Shown: piece after piece, positions 52,532 to 61,646 of the stretch
Layout of the letters: each line of letters starts with the position of its first letter
Numbering within the stretch: position 1 is the first letter of the stretch
NCBI RefSeq assembly: GCF_943192945.1
Contig: NZ_CALPCE010000003.1
Location: 62,001 to 126,000 of the forward strand
Direction of reading: 5' to 3'
Origin: Anaerocaecibacter muris
Lineage (GTDB): Bacteria > Bacillota > Clostridia > Christensenellales > Pumilibacteraceae
Length of the DNA stretch: 64,000 bases
Notes under the pieces: model-generated
Told to the model about the DNA's origin: nothing
Databases searched by the model: none
The model's input: the letters and a program-made list of their open reading frames with translations, nothing else
Position numbers and translations under genes: made by a program

Positions 52532-53038
52532 ATGAAAAAGTCCGAAAAAACAGTAAAAGACGAACGCCCCGTCTATATCCTTTGCCCCCGTTGCGAAATT
52601 AACTATATAGACAAGCGCGACAAATACTGCGCCGTTTGCAAAGCCGAAATGGGTATCGGCGACCCGTCTATCCTCCTGCCCGACGAGGAAGAAGAACAGG
52701 GCGATCGCCTCTGTCCCGTCTGCCACGTCAATCTGTTGGGCGAGGATGAGGAAATCTGCTTCGAGTGCAAAAAGGAGCGCGAGGAAAAAGAAAAGGAATC
52801 GCAGGAACTGTCCGACAGTCCCGACGACGATAACAACAGCTGGGAACCGTTTGCCGACGACGAGGAGGAGGAAATCCCCGACGGCATGCAGGAAATTCTT
52901 ATCGACGAGGAAGAAGAGGAGGAAGAGGACGACTTCGACGACATCGAAACGGTGTCCGACGAACCCGACGACTTCGATTATAACGTCGATCCCAGCGACT
53001 TCGAGCAAGACGAAGAAGACGAGGACGAAGATTTATAA
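52532..53038 (+). CDS. Acidic zinc-ribbon protein of unknown function
   Basis: 168 residues from MKKSEKTVKDE behind GGAG. Four CxxC pairs (CPRC, CAVC, CPVC, CFEC) form two zinc ribbons in the first 90 residues. The rest is almost entirely Asp/Glu with Ser and Pro (IDEEEEEEEDDFDD and similar). The combination of zinc ribbons and a polyacidic tail recalls RNA-polymerase- or ribosome-associated adaptors, but no family is recognised. Own promoter and terminator; divergent from veg. Confidence 0.7.
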   Translation: MKKSEKTVKDERPVYILCPRCEINYIDKRDKYCAVCKAEMGIGDPSILLPDEEEEQGDRLCPVCHVNLLGEDEEICFECKKEREEKEKESQELSDSPDDDNNSWEPFADDEEEEIPDGMQEILIDEEEEEEEDDFDDIETVSDEPDDFDYNVDPSDFEQDEEDEDEDL

Positions 53039-53071
53039 TAAAGCGACTTTGCGCAATATCGCGCTATGCAA

Positions 53072-53106
53072 AAAGCAGTCGACACCGGCGCCGACTGCTT
53101 TTTTAT
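53072..53106 (+). terminator. Terminator of the acidic zinc-ribbon gene
   Basis: AAGCAGTCG and CGACTGCTT arms then TTTTTT. The remaining 53107-53271 is GC-rich with no feature seen. Confidence 0.8.
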
Positions 53107-53271
53107 TGCTTTGTTTTTATTCGCTTTTATTATACGCACGCGCCGCGCGGCGTGTTCGCCCGCCCCGTTAGGCGCGATATTGTTTTTGTTTTTCGCTCGC
53201 CACGTTGCCCGGTCAGGCGCGCACCGCGCCGCCGAAAACGTGCAAGGCGCGCAACTATAATATATAAGATA

Positions 53272-54714
53272 TTACAGTCTGTCGTACTTTTCTATCTGTT
53301 TGCGAATTGTCTTTGCTTTTTTAGCCCACTTGCCGTCCGACCGCCATGCCCAGTTGCCGCCGAGCGTGGACGGAATGTTCATGCGCGCGGTCGCGGGCAG
53401 ATTCAAAAAGTCCTGCATGGGGATAATGACGGTGTTTGCGGCGGAGGAGAACAGCCTGTCAATAATTTCCGCCGTAACGTTGTCGCCCTCATAACCGAGC
53501 GTATTGCGCACGAGTTCTTTGTTTCGGTCGTCCAGCGACTCGAACCACCCGCGCGTCGTGTCGTTGTCGTGCGTACCGGTGTACGCCACGCAGTTGGGCT
53601 TGTAGTTGGTGTAATAGAAATCGTTGTACGGATTGCCGTCGAACGCAAACTGCATAATTTTCATGCCGGGATAGCCCGTTTCGCGCACCAGTTCGCGCAC
53701 GCAATCGTGAAGCTCGCCCAAGTCCTCGGCGATGATCGCGGGGTTATTCAGCTTTTCGTTGATGACGTTGAACAACGCCATGCCGGGACCCGTTTTCCAC
53801 TCGCCCACGCGCGCGTCGGTGCGGTCGGCGGGAATTACGTAATAGTCGGCAAACGCGCGGAAGTGGTCAATGCGCACAATGTCGTACAGTTTGAGCGCCA
53901 TGCTCATGCGCATGACCCACCAATCGTAGTTTGTTTCGCGCATGTAATCCCAATCGTAAATGGGATTGCCCCACAACTGCCCGTCGGCGGAGAAGTAATC
54001 GGGCGGCACGCCCGCAACCACCTTTTTGGACAAATCGTCGTTGAGTAAGAACTGTTTGGGATTGCTCCACACCTCGACCGAATCGTGCGCGACGTAAATA
54101 GGCATATCGCCCACGATTTTAATGCCTTTGGAGTTGGCGTAATTTTTAAGCGCGAGCCATTGACGGAAGAACTCGTACTGCAAAAACTTGTGGAACTCGC
54201 CCGCCTTTTCGTATTGCGTCAAGTCGGCGGTGCGGTGTTTAAACTCGTCCTCCCAAGTGTACCAAGCCTGCATGTCGTGCGCTTCTTTGAGCGCCATAAA
54301 CAAAGCGTAGTCGTCCAACCAAAACGCGTTTTCGTCTTTAAACGTCTGATAATCCGCGGGCGGCTTTTTGATAAACCGCTTATACGCCTTGCGCAATGTG
54401 TCAAACCGTTCGTAATACACTTCGGCATAGTCCACGGGTTTCATCTTGTATACTTTGGCTTCCTCGGGCTTTAACAGCTTGCGCTCGATAAGCTCGTCCA
54501 AATCGATAAAATAGGGATTGCCCGCAATCGCGCTGGGCGACTGATAGGGCGAATCGCCGTAAGACGTGGGACAGAGCGGAAGAACCTGCCACAGCGACAA
54601 ACCCGCTTCCGCCATAAAATCGACAAACTCATACGCCGCCTTACCCATCGACCCGATACCGCGGTTCCCGTGTAGCGACGAAATGTGCATAAGCACTCCG
54701 GCTTTACGTTCCAA
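53272..54714 (-). CDS. malQ: 4-alpha-glucanotransferase (amylomaltase, GH77)
   Basis: 480 residues if started at the TTG (54714), which has GGAGG 7 nt upstream; the ATG at 54732 has no ribosome site. GH77 motifs: SSLHGNRGIGSMG, SYGDSPYQSPSAIAGNPYFID, VRIDHFRAFADYYVIPA with the nucleophile Asp, IIAEDLGEL with the acid/base Glu, and YTGTHDNDTTRGW. It transfers maltooligosaccharide units between glucans in the cytoplasm. Divergent from the recombinase gene, with its own promoter. Confidence 0.95.
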   Translation of the reverse strand: MERKAGVLMHISSLHGNRGIGSMGKAAYEFVDFMAEAGLSLWQVLPLCPTSYGDSPYQSPSAIAGNPYFIDLDELIERKLLKPEEAKVYKMKPVDYAEVYYERFDTLRKAYKRFIKKPPADYQTFKDENAFWLDDYALFMALKEAHDMQAWYTWEDEFKHRTADLTQYEKAGEFHKFLQYEFFRQWLALKNYANSKGIKIVGDMPIYVAHDSVEVWSNPKQFLLNDDLSKKVVAGVPPDYFSADGQLWGNPIYDWDYMRETNYDWWVMRMSMALKLYDIVRIDHFRAFADYYVIPADRTDARVGEWKTGPGMALFNVINEKLNNPAIIAEDLGELHDCVRELVRETGYPGMKIMQFAFDGNPYNDFYYTNYKPNCVAYTGTHDNDTTRGWFESLDDRNKELVRNTLGYEGDNVTAEIIDRLFSSAANTVIIPMQDFLNLPATARMNIPSTLGGNWAWRSDGKWAKKAKTIRKQIEKYDRL

Positions 54715-54749
54715 GATTTTTCCTCCAAGCATAGATAGTGTATAGAATA

Positions 54750-54778
54750 ATTATAACATATATAATCGTGAAAAACAA
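54750..54778 (-). promoter_or_regulatory. Promoter of malQ
   Basis: TTGTTT, 17-nt spacer, TATAAT on the minus strand. Confidence 0.55.
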
Positions 54779-54914
54779 TAAAAATTCCGAAATTCGTCGG
54801 AAATTATATCGCAAAAATCGCCGCGGCAATTTCGTTCGATTTCGCCGATTTTTCGATAATTTCCGATATATTTTTGATATACTTTGCAAGACAACTTTTC
54901 ACGGAGGAAAACCA

Positions 54915-55799
54915 ATGAACTACATAACGGACTTCGTCAACTTTTTGCGCGCGACCAAGAACCTTACAGACAAAACGCTCGCCGCATACGCAAGCGATCT
55001 CAACCAGTTTTTCGCTTTTGAAAAAAGCCCGCTCTCGCCCGATATTTGCGCGTTTATAGCGCACCTGCACGGCGCGCTCGGGCTTAAAGACACGTCGGTA
55101 CGGCGCAAAATAATAACGCTTAAACTGTTCTATTCGTACATGTGCGAGCGCGACCGCATTGCGAGTTCGCCGTTTGCAAAACTCAAATTCAGGTTTCGCC
55201 AAGAACGCCGCCTGCCCAAAACGCTCGCCGTTTCGGACGTGTCCAAACTGCTCGGCTGTTTCGACGACCCCGTTGCCGCGCCCACCCCGTTCGCGCGCGC
55301 AACGGCTGTGCGCGACGCGGCGCTAATCGACCTGTTGATAAGCACGGGCATCCGCATAGGCGAAGCGGCGGCGATAACTCTTAACGACATCGTAGCGTCC
55401 GACCGCACCGTGCTGATACACGGCAAGGGCAGAAAGCAACGGTTGATATACATTTCCTCCGCGGTCACGTGGAACAGGCTCACGACGCTCGCCAAAGAAC
55501 GCAGGCGCGACGGCGGCGTGCACCTGTTCGTCAACCGTTACGGCGCGCCTATAAGCGTGCACGGCATAGAACACATTTACAAAAAGTACGCAAAAAAAGC
55601 GCGCCTCGCGACGCACTCCACGCCGCACTATCTGCGCCACACGTTCGCCACCAACCTGCTCGCAAACGGCGCGGACTTGCGATCGGTACAGGAAATATTA
55701 GGGCACGCGAGCGTCGCCACGACGCAGATATACACAGAGGTCACGACGTTGCGCAAAAAGCAAGTGCTAAACAAATTCAATTACCGAAACAAACTATAA
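54915..55799 (+). CDS. Xer-type tyrosine recombinase
   Basis: 294 residues; start MNYITDFVNFLRATK behind GGAGG. N-terminal SAM-like core-binding domain (1-95), catalytic domain with Arg in LLISTGIRIGEAAAI, Lys in GKGRKQRLI, HYLRHTFATNLL (His, Arg), then HASVATTQIYTEV (His and nucleophile Tyr). Length and composition fit chromosomal XerC/XerD, which resolve chromosome dimers at dif. It is GC-rich like its host neighbours and about 7 kb from the prophage, so it is not an obvious prophage integrase. Confidence 0.88.
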   Translation: MNYITDFVNFLRATKNLTDKTLAAYASDLNQFFAFEKSPLSPDICAFIAHLHGALGLKDTSVRRKIITLKLFYSYMCERDRIASSPFAKLKFRFRQERRLPKTLAVSDVSKLLGCFDDPVAAPTPFARATAVRDAALIDLLISTGIRIGEAAAITLNDIVASDRTVLIHGKGRKQRLIYISSAVTWNRLTTLAKERRRDGGVHLFVNRYGAPISVHGIEHIYKKYAKKARLATHSTPHYLRHTFATNLLANGADLRSVQEILGHASVATTQIYTEVTTLRKKQVLNKFNYRNKL

Positions 55800-55826
55800 A
55801 AAAACCGCAATTCAATAATTGCGGTA
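55797..55826 (-). terminator. Terminator overlapping the nagA stop
   Basis: Minus strand ACCGCAATT-ATTG-AATTGCGGT then TTTTTTT. The stem includes the last nagA codons and the T tract touches the recombinase stop codon. Confidence 0.8.
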
Positions 55827-56951
55827 AACCTGCTTGCCGTTTACGAACGTCGCGAGCACGTTATAATCTTTGTCGAGCACGGCAAAGTCCGCGCGCTTGC
55901 CGACGGCGATACTTCCCCGCTCGTCTTGCAAGCCCAGCTTGCGCGCGGGATTTATCGTCGCGCAATCGACGGCTTGCTCGAAAGTCATGCCGACTTCTTC
56001 CGCCATGTTGCGAACGGCTACGTTCATTTTAAGCACGCTCCCCGCGAGCGTGCCGTCCTTCAACCGCGCCTGTCCGTCCTTTACGAACACCGCCTGCCCG
56101 CCCAACTCGCTCTCGCCGTCCGCCAAACCCTTGGCGCGTATCGCGTCCGTAATAAGCACGATTTTGCCCGTCGGCTTGCACCGCGCAAGCACGCGCATGG
56201 CTTCCGCCGAAACGTGAATACAATCGGCAATCAATTCGCACACAAGCCTGTCGTCGCCGAGCGCGACCCCCGCCGCGCCGACGTCGCGGTGCGAAAAAGG
56301 CGACTGCGCGTTAAACGTGTGCGTCACGCCGCGCGCGCCCGCATCCGCCGCGCGCCGCGCTTGATCGCCCGTCGCCGCGGTGTGTCCTATGGACGCGACA
56401 ATGCCGTTATCGACGCAATACTTAATAAGCCCGTCCGCGCCGTCCTGTTCGGGCGCGAACGTAACTGTTTTTATCCTGCCGCCCGCCGCACGGTTAAACT
56501 CTGCCAAAAGTTCCGCGCTCGGCTTGCGTATGCAATCGGCGCGTTGCGCGCCCTTGTATTTTTCCGAAATAAACGGACCTTCGAGATGAACGCCCAAAAC
56601 CTGCGCGCCGTTACCCTCGTCGCCATACTCCGCGACCGCGCGCAACGCCGACAAAATTTGCTCGCGCGGCGCAGTCATTGTAGTAGCCAAAAACGCCGTA
56701 GTGCCCTCGCGCGCGAGCGTTTTAGAAATAACGTCGAGCGCGTCTGTCGTGCCGTCCATTGCGTCCGCGCCGCCCGCGCCGTGCACGTGCGTATCGATAA
56801 ACCCCGCCGTGACGATCGCGCCGTCGGGCAGTCGCTCTGCTTCCGCGCCGTCCGTGCCGCCGTCTATGCCCGCAATTTTCCCGTCGAACGCAATGTCCGC
56901 CGTCCGCACTTTTCCGTCTATATACGCGCGAACGTTTTTAAACGCTTTCAC
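55812..56951 (-). CDS. nagA: N-acetylglucosamine-6-phosphate deacetylase
   Basis: 379 residues, normal for NagA. The start is a GTG at 56951 with GGAGG upstream; it overlaps the preceding gene by 14 nt. Metal and catalytic motifs: FIDTHVHGAGG, LGVHLEGPFIS, IGHTAATGDQ, HTFNAQSPFSHRD and LITDAIRAKG with the catalytic Asp. It deacetylates GlcNAc-6-P in amino-sugar and cell-wall recycling. NagB is not in the window. Downstream of a membrane protein gene and GH3 gene, possibly one operon for glycan use. Confidence 0.95.
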   Translation of the reverse strand: MKAFKNVRAYIDGKVRTADIAFDGKIAGIDGGTDGAEAERLPDGAIVTAGFIDTHVHGAGGADAMDGTTDALDVISKTLAREGTTAFLATTMTAPREQILSALRAVAEYGDEGNGAQVLGVHLEGPFISEKYKGAQRADCIRKPSAELLAEFNRAAGGRIKTVTFAPEQDGADGLIKYCVDNGIVASIGHTAATGDQARRAADAGARGVTHTFNAQSPFSHRDVGAAGVALGDDRLVCELIADCIHVSAEAMRVLARCKPTGKIVLITDAIRAKGLADGESELGGQAVFVKDGQARLKDGTLAGSVLKMNVAVRNMAEEVGMTFEQAVDCATINPARKLGLQDERGSIAVGKRADFAVLDKDYNVLATFVNGKQVYRNY

Positions 56952-58335
56952 TATTCGCCTCCGTTCCGCCGTCCTGTTGCGCCCCGCCGCCGTCAACCTG
57001 TTTAACGGGCGCGCACGCACCGTCGAATATATCGTCGCTTGCGCTGTTTTCGCTATTGTCGCAACCGTCGCCGCTATTGCCATTGCCGTTTTGCGCCGCG
57101 GCGTTCGCCTTACTCGTCCTTTTATGATCGACAAATTCGCAAATCGCGAACACCGCCGTCCGCACAATCACAACCGCGGCAAACAGCGGCACGGCTATAT
57201 TAAACATGACCTCGCGCGACAGCGCAAAGCTCAATCCTATAATCGTCGCGCCCGCAATCACGCTCGAAATAAAGAAGAACGAGCCGACAACGGTAATGCA
57301 CTCGCCGAACTTCTGTCCGCAACCGAACCGAAGCAGACTGCTTATTACAAAATAAATAAGGCTAATCGCCAACAGCGTGACGACGAGGAACAGCACGAGC
57401 GACAGCCCGTTCATGATGTACGCGTTAAGCGTGTACGACCACGCCGCCGAAAACGCGTCGGCTATAAACATATCCGCATGCGCCGCGCTCCCGTCGTAAA
57501 TTTTGCCGTTCAGCGAGGAGAACACGCCCGAAAACCCGACGGGCACGCCTCCGTCGGTCACAAAGTTGCCGAAAACGCCGCTGTCGAAAATGATAAAGAA
57601 CTTATCGTTTTCCACTTCCTGCATGCGCGTTAAATAGTACGACCGAAGCGTGGGCGCTTTGCCGTATTCGTCGAACTTGCCTATTTCGGGATATAAAGAT
57701 TTTACGTAAAGCACGTAAAGTTCCTCGGCATACGCGCGGTCGGACATGTCCTTGCGCTTTTCTTGAAGCGCGGCGTAATCCTTGCCCTTGTCATCCAAGC
57801 CGTCGAAATACGCTTCGTATTCGTCGATATGGTATTCGGGATCGACCGCCTCGTGCAATCTTTCTATGCCGAATACGTAATTGCTTTTCAAATCGTCGTC
57901 GAGCGCGGCGTATTGCTCGGCGGTAATGCGCTTGTCCTTGTTGTTCACGTCGGATTTGTCCGAATAGTAGGGCGTAAACTTGCCGTAAGTCGTTTGGAAC
58001 GGGCGCGTGTCCACAATGACGCGAATACCGTGCCGCATATAAATTTCGTCGTCCTCTATGTCGAACGTGTTGATTATTTTATCGGTGCGCGCGCGGTTTG
58101 ACGCGACGGAAACGCCGCCGATGCCCGCAAACACCTCGCGCACGGTTTGCTTAAATCCCTCGGACTTTTCGTACATACTGCCGAACGCCGCGGAATAACC
58201 GCCGAACAGCGACAGCACAATAACGACCAACGCCAAAAGGAACCCCAAGAACACGCCGCCCATGCCGCGCGGCGCGTTCGCTCTCGCGCAACCGTTAGAG
58301 AAAAAACTGCCGAAAAATAATTTAAACCGATTCAT
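56938..58335 (-). CDS. Membrane protein with large extracytoplasmic domain
   Basis: 465 residues. One membrane helix near the N-terminus (about 28-52), an acidic, Tyr-rich extracytoplasmic region (about 55-290), then four helices (about 298-405), and a low-complexity Asn/Gly/Asp cytoplasmic tail. The layout is reminiscent of DUF1189-type proteins but I do not recognise a family. It lies between the GH3 and nagA genes and overlaps nagA. Confidence 0.65.
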   Translation of the reverse strand: MNRFKLFFGSFFSNGCARANAPRGMGGVFLGFLLALVVIVLSLFGGYSAAFGSMYEKSEGFKQTVREVFAGIGGVSVASNRARTDKIINTFDIEDDEIYMRHGIRVIVDTRPFQTTYGKFTPYYSDKSDVNNKDKRITAEQYAALDDDLKSNYVFGIERLHEAVDPEYHIDEYEAYFDGLDDKGKDYAALQEKRKDMSDRAYAEELYVLYVKSLYPEIGKFDEYGKAPTLRSYYLTRMQEVENDKFFIIFDSGVFGNFVTDGGVPVGFSGVFSSLNGKIYDGSAAHADMFIADAFSAAWSYTLNAYIMNGLSLVLFLVVTLLAISLIYFVISSLLRFGCGQKFGECITVVGSFFFISSVIAGATIIGLSFALSREVMFNIAVPLFAAVVIVRTAVFAICEFVDHKRTSKANAAAQNGNGNSGDGCDNSENSASDDIFDGACAPVKQVDGGGAQQDGGTEANSESV

Positions 58336-58359
58336 ATATCCGCCCGAACCGCGCGCCGA

Positions 58360-60510
58360 TTACTCTACAATCAACTCGGCGTGACCGAAGTTAATGCCGT
58401 CGCCGCTGACGTAAAAGTCGAAAGCGCCCGCGTCAACTGTGTAAACGCAGTTTTCGTCATAATATCCGAGGTCGGCGACCGCCACGTCAAACGTAACGGT
58501 TTTGCTCTCGCCCGCGCCGATAAACACTTTTTTAAAGTCGAGTAACTTGCGCACGGGCGTAAGCATTTTGCACACCCTGTCGCGGAAGTACAACTGCACC
58601 GTTTCCTTGCCGTCCACGTCGCTCGCGTTTTTGACGGTCACGGACACACGCACCGCGCCATCCCTTTTCGCCTTGCCCGCAGACAGCACGGGCGCGGAGT
58701 ATTCAAACCGAGAATAAGACAACCCGAACCCGAACGGATACGGATTTTCGTGCTTAACGTCCGCGTACCTGCCGCCGTGCCAGTAGTCGTATTGATTGTA
58801 ATAGTCGGGTCCGCTGCCCACGCCGCAAGGGAACGATATGGGCAGTTTTCCGCCGAAGTTCTCCTCGCCCTTAATCAACCGCGCCGCGGCAAGCCCGCAC
58901 ATATCGCCGCCGTTAAACGTTTCGACAATAGCGTCGCAATAACCCTCCGCCTCGGACAAAACGAGCGGCTTGCCGTTTACAAGCACCGCGACGACTTTAT
59001 GATTAACCGCTTTCACTCGCTTTAACAATTCTATTTGCCGTCCGCGCAAAATCGGTTGCGCAACGTCTTTGCCCTCGCCGTTGTATTTCAGCCTGTCGCC
59101 GATAACGACGACTGCGACGTCCGCCGCTTTCGCACACGCGACTGCCTCGTCCATAGCCTTATCGCTGTCCGCGCCGCAATCTCCGTCCTCTATTACGCAA
59201 CCTTTGGCGTAAGTCACGCGCGCGTCGCCAAACACTTCCCTAACGCCTTTGAGCAGAGTATAAACTTCGTCCTTTGGCGTCGCTTGGGGATTGGGGTTGG
59301 GGTGTGAATAATAAGTCCAGTCGCCGTATTGCGCGCCGACGTCGTCGGCATTCGGTCCGATAACCGCAACGCTCTTGACGTTGCCCAGCGGCAAAACGCC
59401 GTTATTTTTAAGCAGAACCGCGCTCTCCTTGGCAACTTCGTAATTGACCGCGACGTGTTCCGCACAGCCGATAACCGAGCGCGGCGGAAGTTTGCGCGCG
59501 GGCATGCCGTCCAAAAGCCCCAGCCGCGCTTTCATGCGCAAAATTCTGCGCACCGAATCGTCAATCGCAGACATGGGGATTTCGCCGTTTTTGACCGCCT
59601 CGATTGCTGCGTTATAAAAAACGTCGGTGTACATGCACATGTCGTTGCCCGCGAGTATACCGTCCTTGCACGCCTCGCACAAATCCTCGCACACACGCTG
59701 ACCGTGTACAAGCGCTTTGTAATTATCCCAGTCGGTGACTATAAGCCCGTTAAATCCGAGCTCCTCTTTCAATATGTCGGTCAACCACTTGCGACTGGTG
59801 GTGAACGGCTTGCCGTCGATAGACCCGTATGCCGTCATGACCGACATGACCTCCGCGTCCGCCGCCGCTTTAAACGGTTTTAACAACACTTCGCGCACTC
59901 TGCGTTCGGTGACCTGCGAATCGTAAGCGTCGCGCCCGCCCGTCGCCTCGCCGTAAGCTATGTAATGTTTGGCGCACGCCGCGACAAGCCCGTCTTTTTG
60001 ATAGCCCTTTATAATAGCCGCGCCCAACCGCGCGACGACTTCCGTGTCCTCGCCGAACGTTTCGTCAATGCGCCCCCAGCGCAAATCTCTGCCCATGCAC
60101 AGCACGGGCGAAAACACCCAGTCCAGCCCGTCCGCCGCCACCTCTTTTGCGGTGACCTCGCCCATCTTTTCGACAAGTTGCTCGTCGAACGTGCATGCCG
60201 CCGCGAGCTGCGACGGAAACACCGTCGCGCCCTTTAACAGCGCATGACCGTGTATGGCGTCAATGCCGAATATGGGTTTAATGCCCAGCCTGCTCTTTTC
60301 GGCAGGCTCGATATATTTTTGCGTATCGTTGCCGAGCACGTGCAAAAACGACCCGATCGTGCCCATTTTGCGATACTCGTCGAGTTTGGCGGCGTCCATG
60401 TTAGCCGCGAGCTGTTGCATTTGCCCTACCTTTTCCTCGATCGTCATTTTCGATAGAATTTCGTCTATCTTTTTTTCGACTTCCGCCGAGCGAGCCGCTG
60501 TGTTTGCCAT
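58360..60510 (-). CDS. GH3 beta-glucosidase (BglX-like)
   Basis: 716 residues; start MANTAARSAEVEKK behind AAGGTGG. GH3 N-domain: LSKMTIEEKVGQMQQL, GVEAIHG-type IFGIDAIHGHALL, WVFSPVLCMGRDLRWGRIDETFGED, CAKHYIAYG, and GLIVTDWDNYKAL with the nucleophile Asp. GH3 C-domain and a C-terminal FN3-like domain (RVSVTVKNASDVDGKETVQLYF) follow. No signal peptide, so it acts on imported oligosaccharides. A hairpin leader and promoter precede it. Confidence 0.93.
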   Translation of the reverse strand: MANTAARSAEVEKKIDEILSKMTIEEKVGQMQQLAANMDAAKLDEYRKMGTIGSFLHVLGNDTQKYIEPAEKSRLGIKPIFGIDAIHGHALLKGATVFPSQLAAACTFDEQLVEKMGEVTAKEVAADGLDWVFSPVLCMGRDLRWGRIDETFGEDTEVVARLGAAIIKGYQKDGLVAACAKHYIAYGEATGGRDAYDSQVTERRVREVLLKPFKAAADAEVMSVMTAYGSIDGKPFTTSRKWLTDILKEELGFNGLIVTDWDNYKALVHGQRVCEDLCEACKDGILAGNDMCMYTDVFYNAAIEAVKNGEIPMSAIDDSVRRILRMKARLGLLDGMPARKLPPRSVIGCAEHVAVNYEVAKESAVLLKNNGVLPLGNVKSVAVIGPNADDVGAQYGDWTYYSHPNPNPQATPKDEVYTLLKGVREVFGDARVTYAKGCVIEDGDCGADSDKAMDEAVACAKAADVAVVVIGDRLKYNGEGKDVAQPILRGRQIELLKRVKAVNHKVVAVLVNGKPLVLSEAEGYCDAIVETFNGGDMCGLAAARLIKGEENFGGKLPISFPCGVGSGPDYYNQYDYWHGGRYADVKHENPYPFGFGLSYSRFEYSAPVLSAGKAKRDGAVRVSVTVKNASDVDGKETVQLYFRDRVCKMLTPVRKLLDFKKVFIGAGESKTVTFDVAVADLGYYDENCVYTVDAGAFDFYVSGDGINFGHAELIVE

Positions 60511-60554
60511 GGAGTTTACCACCTTTAAGATTAATGTAAATGTTTTCAAACGAA

Positions 60555-60595
60555 ACGACGGCAATTAGCCGCATAATTTGCCGCCGCGCCGTCGT
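60555..60595. promoter_or_regulatory. Inverted repeat in the GH3 gene leader
   Basis: Perfect arms ACGACGGC and GCCGTCGT with inner GGCAAATTA-type symmetry, between a candidate promoter (TTGCTT-17-TAAAAT, minus strand, near 60615-60645) and the gene start. Operator or RNA hairpin. Confidence 0.45.
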
Positions 60596-60676
60596 GGTTT
60601 TATATTATATTATGTATTTTATCATTTTTCGCCGATAAAAGCAAGCCTTTACGATAAATTTTTAAATTCCCGAAAA

Positions 60677-60975
60677 TCAGTTTGCGCTACTGCGCTCGGC
60701 GATAAACTTTTCTACGTCGCGCCTGTACGGCATGGACGGGATTGCGCCCGACTTTTGCACGGCGAGCGCGCCCACCGCCGAGCATACTCGCAACGCGTCC
60801 TCGACGGAATAGCCCTCGTCGATAAGCGCGCCGAGCGAGCCCGTAAACGAATCGCCCGCGCCGACGGTGTCCACCGCCTTGACCTTAAACCCTTCTATAT
60901 ACTTGACGGTCTGCGCGTTCACCAAAAGACACCCCGCCGCGCCCAGCGTTACGACTACGTTTTGCACGCCCTTAC
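60677..60975 (-). pseudogene. C-terminal fragment of a PfkB-family sugar kinase
   Basis: About 96 residues remain, beginning QNVVVTLGAAGCLLVN and containing the ATP/catalytic signature DTVGAGDSFTGSL with the conserved Asp. PfkB/ribokinase proteins have about 300 residues; everything upstream is replaced by the palindromic repeat nest starting at 60977. The reading frame runs into repeat sequence at GGGCGTGCAAAAC. It is a broken gene, perhaps once a partner of the GH3 enzyme. Confidence 0.85.
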
Positions 60976-60976
60976 C

Positions 60977-61573
60977 CTCTCCCCATCATTTCGACCGAAG
61001 CGAGCGTCAGCGAGCGGAGCGGAGAAATCAAGGCGTTAGCCGCACTATTATTACGGCTTTTCCTCTATGCGGCGGTTCGCCTAGATTCCTCGACAAGCTC
61101 GGAATGATGGGGTGTTTGTAATGCCTCCTCACTCTGCGGCGGTTCGCCTGGATTCCTCGACAAGCTCGGAATGATGGGGTGTTTGTAATGCCTCCTCACT
61201 CTGCGGCGGTTCGCCCGGATTCCTCGGCGTTGCTCGGGATGATGGGGGTATAAGCATTTCTTTTCTATATATATCTAATCAAGTTTTGCGCAGAGCAAAA
61301 CTTCCGCAACTCTTATCTTTTATCTCTTATTTATTATCTTATCCCTCCCCATCATTTCGACCGAAGCGAGCACGCCCTTACCCTCTCCCCATCATTTCGA
61401 CCGTAGCGAGCACGCCCTTTCCACCTCCCCATCATTTCGACCGAAGCGAGCATAGCGAGCGAAGCGGAGAAATCAAGGCGTTAGCCGCACACTTGTTATT
61501 GCTTTGCCTCCCTGCGGCGGTTCGCCCGGATTCCTCGGCAAGCTCGGAATGACGGGGGTATAAGCATTTCTTG
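60977..61573. repeat. Nest of palindromic intergenic repeats
   Basis: Two full units (60981-61112 and 61427-61557) start CCCCATCATTTCGACC and end with its near inverse GGAATGATGGGG. Right-half copies repeat with a 66-bp period (61111-61246). Left-half copies repeat with an exact 40-bp period (61347, 61387, 61427). Both full ends are followed by the same GGTATAAGCATTTCTT sequence. This resembles MITE- or REP-like elements; no coding sequence is visible in this stretch. Confidence 0.8.
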
Positions 61574-61581
61574 TCTATATA

Positions 61582-61617
61582 TAAAAATCAAGGCTTGCGC
61601 TATGCGCAAACCTTGAT
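61582..61617 (-). terminator. Terminator of the pot operon
   Basis: 14-bp arms ATCAAGGTTTGCGC and GCGCAAGCCTTGAT with one mismatch, then TTTTT on the minus strand. Confidence 0.8.
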
Positions 61618-61646
61618 AAACTACTATCTATTATTTATCTACTTCA

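Noticed and set aside
54915-55799. Tyrosine recombinase as the prophage integrase
   Set aside because: It lies about 7 kb from the prophage among GC-rich host genes, has XerC/D length and motifs, and no att repeats were found.
61347-61440. Regular 40-bp repeats that could suggest a CRISPR array
   Set aside because: Only three units, no unique spacers between them, and the units are halves of a larger palindromic element.
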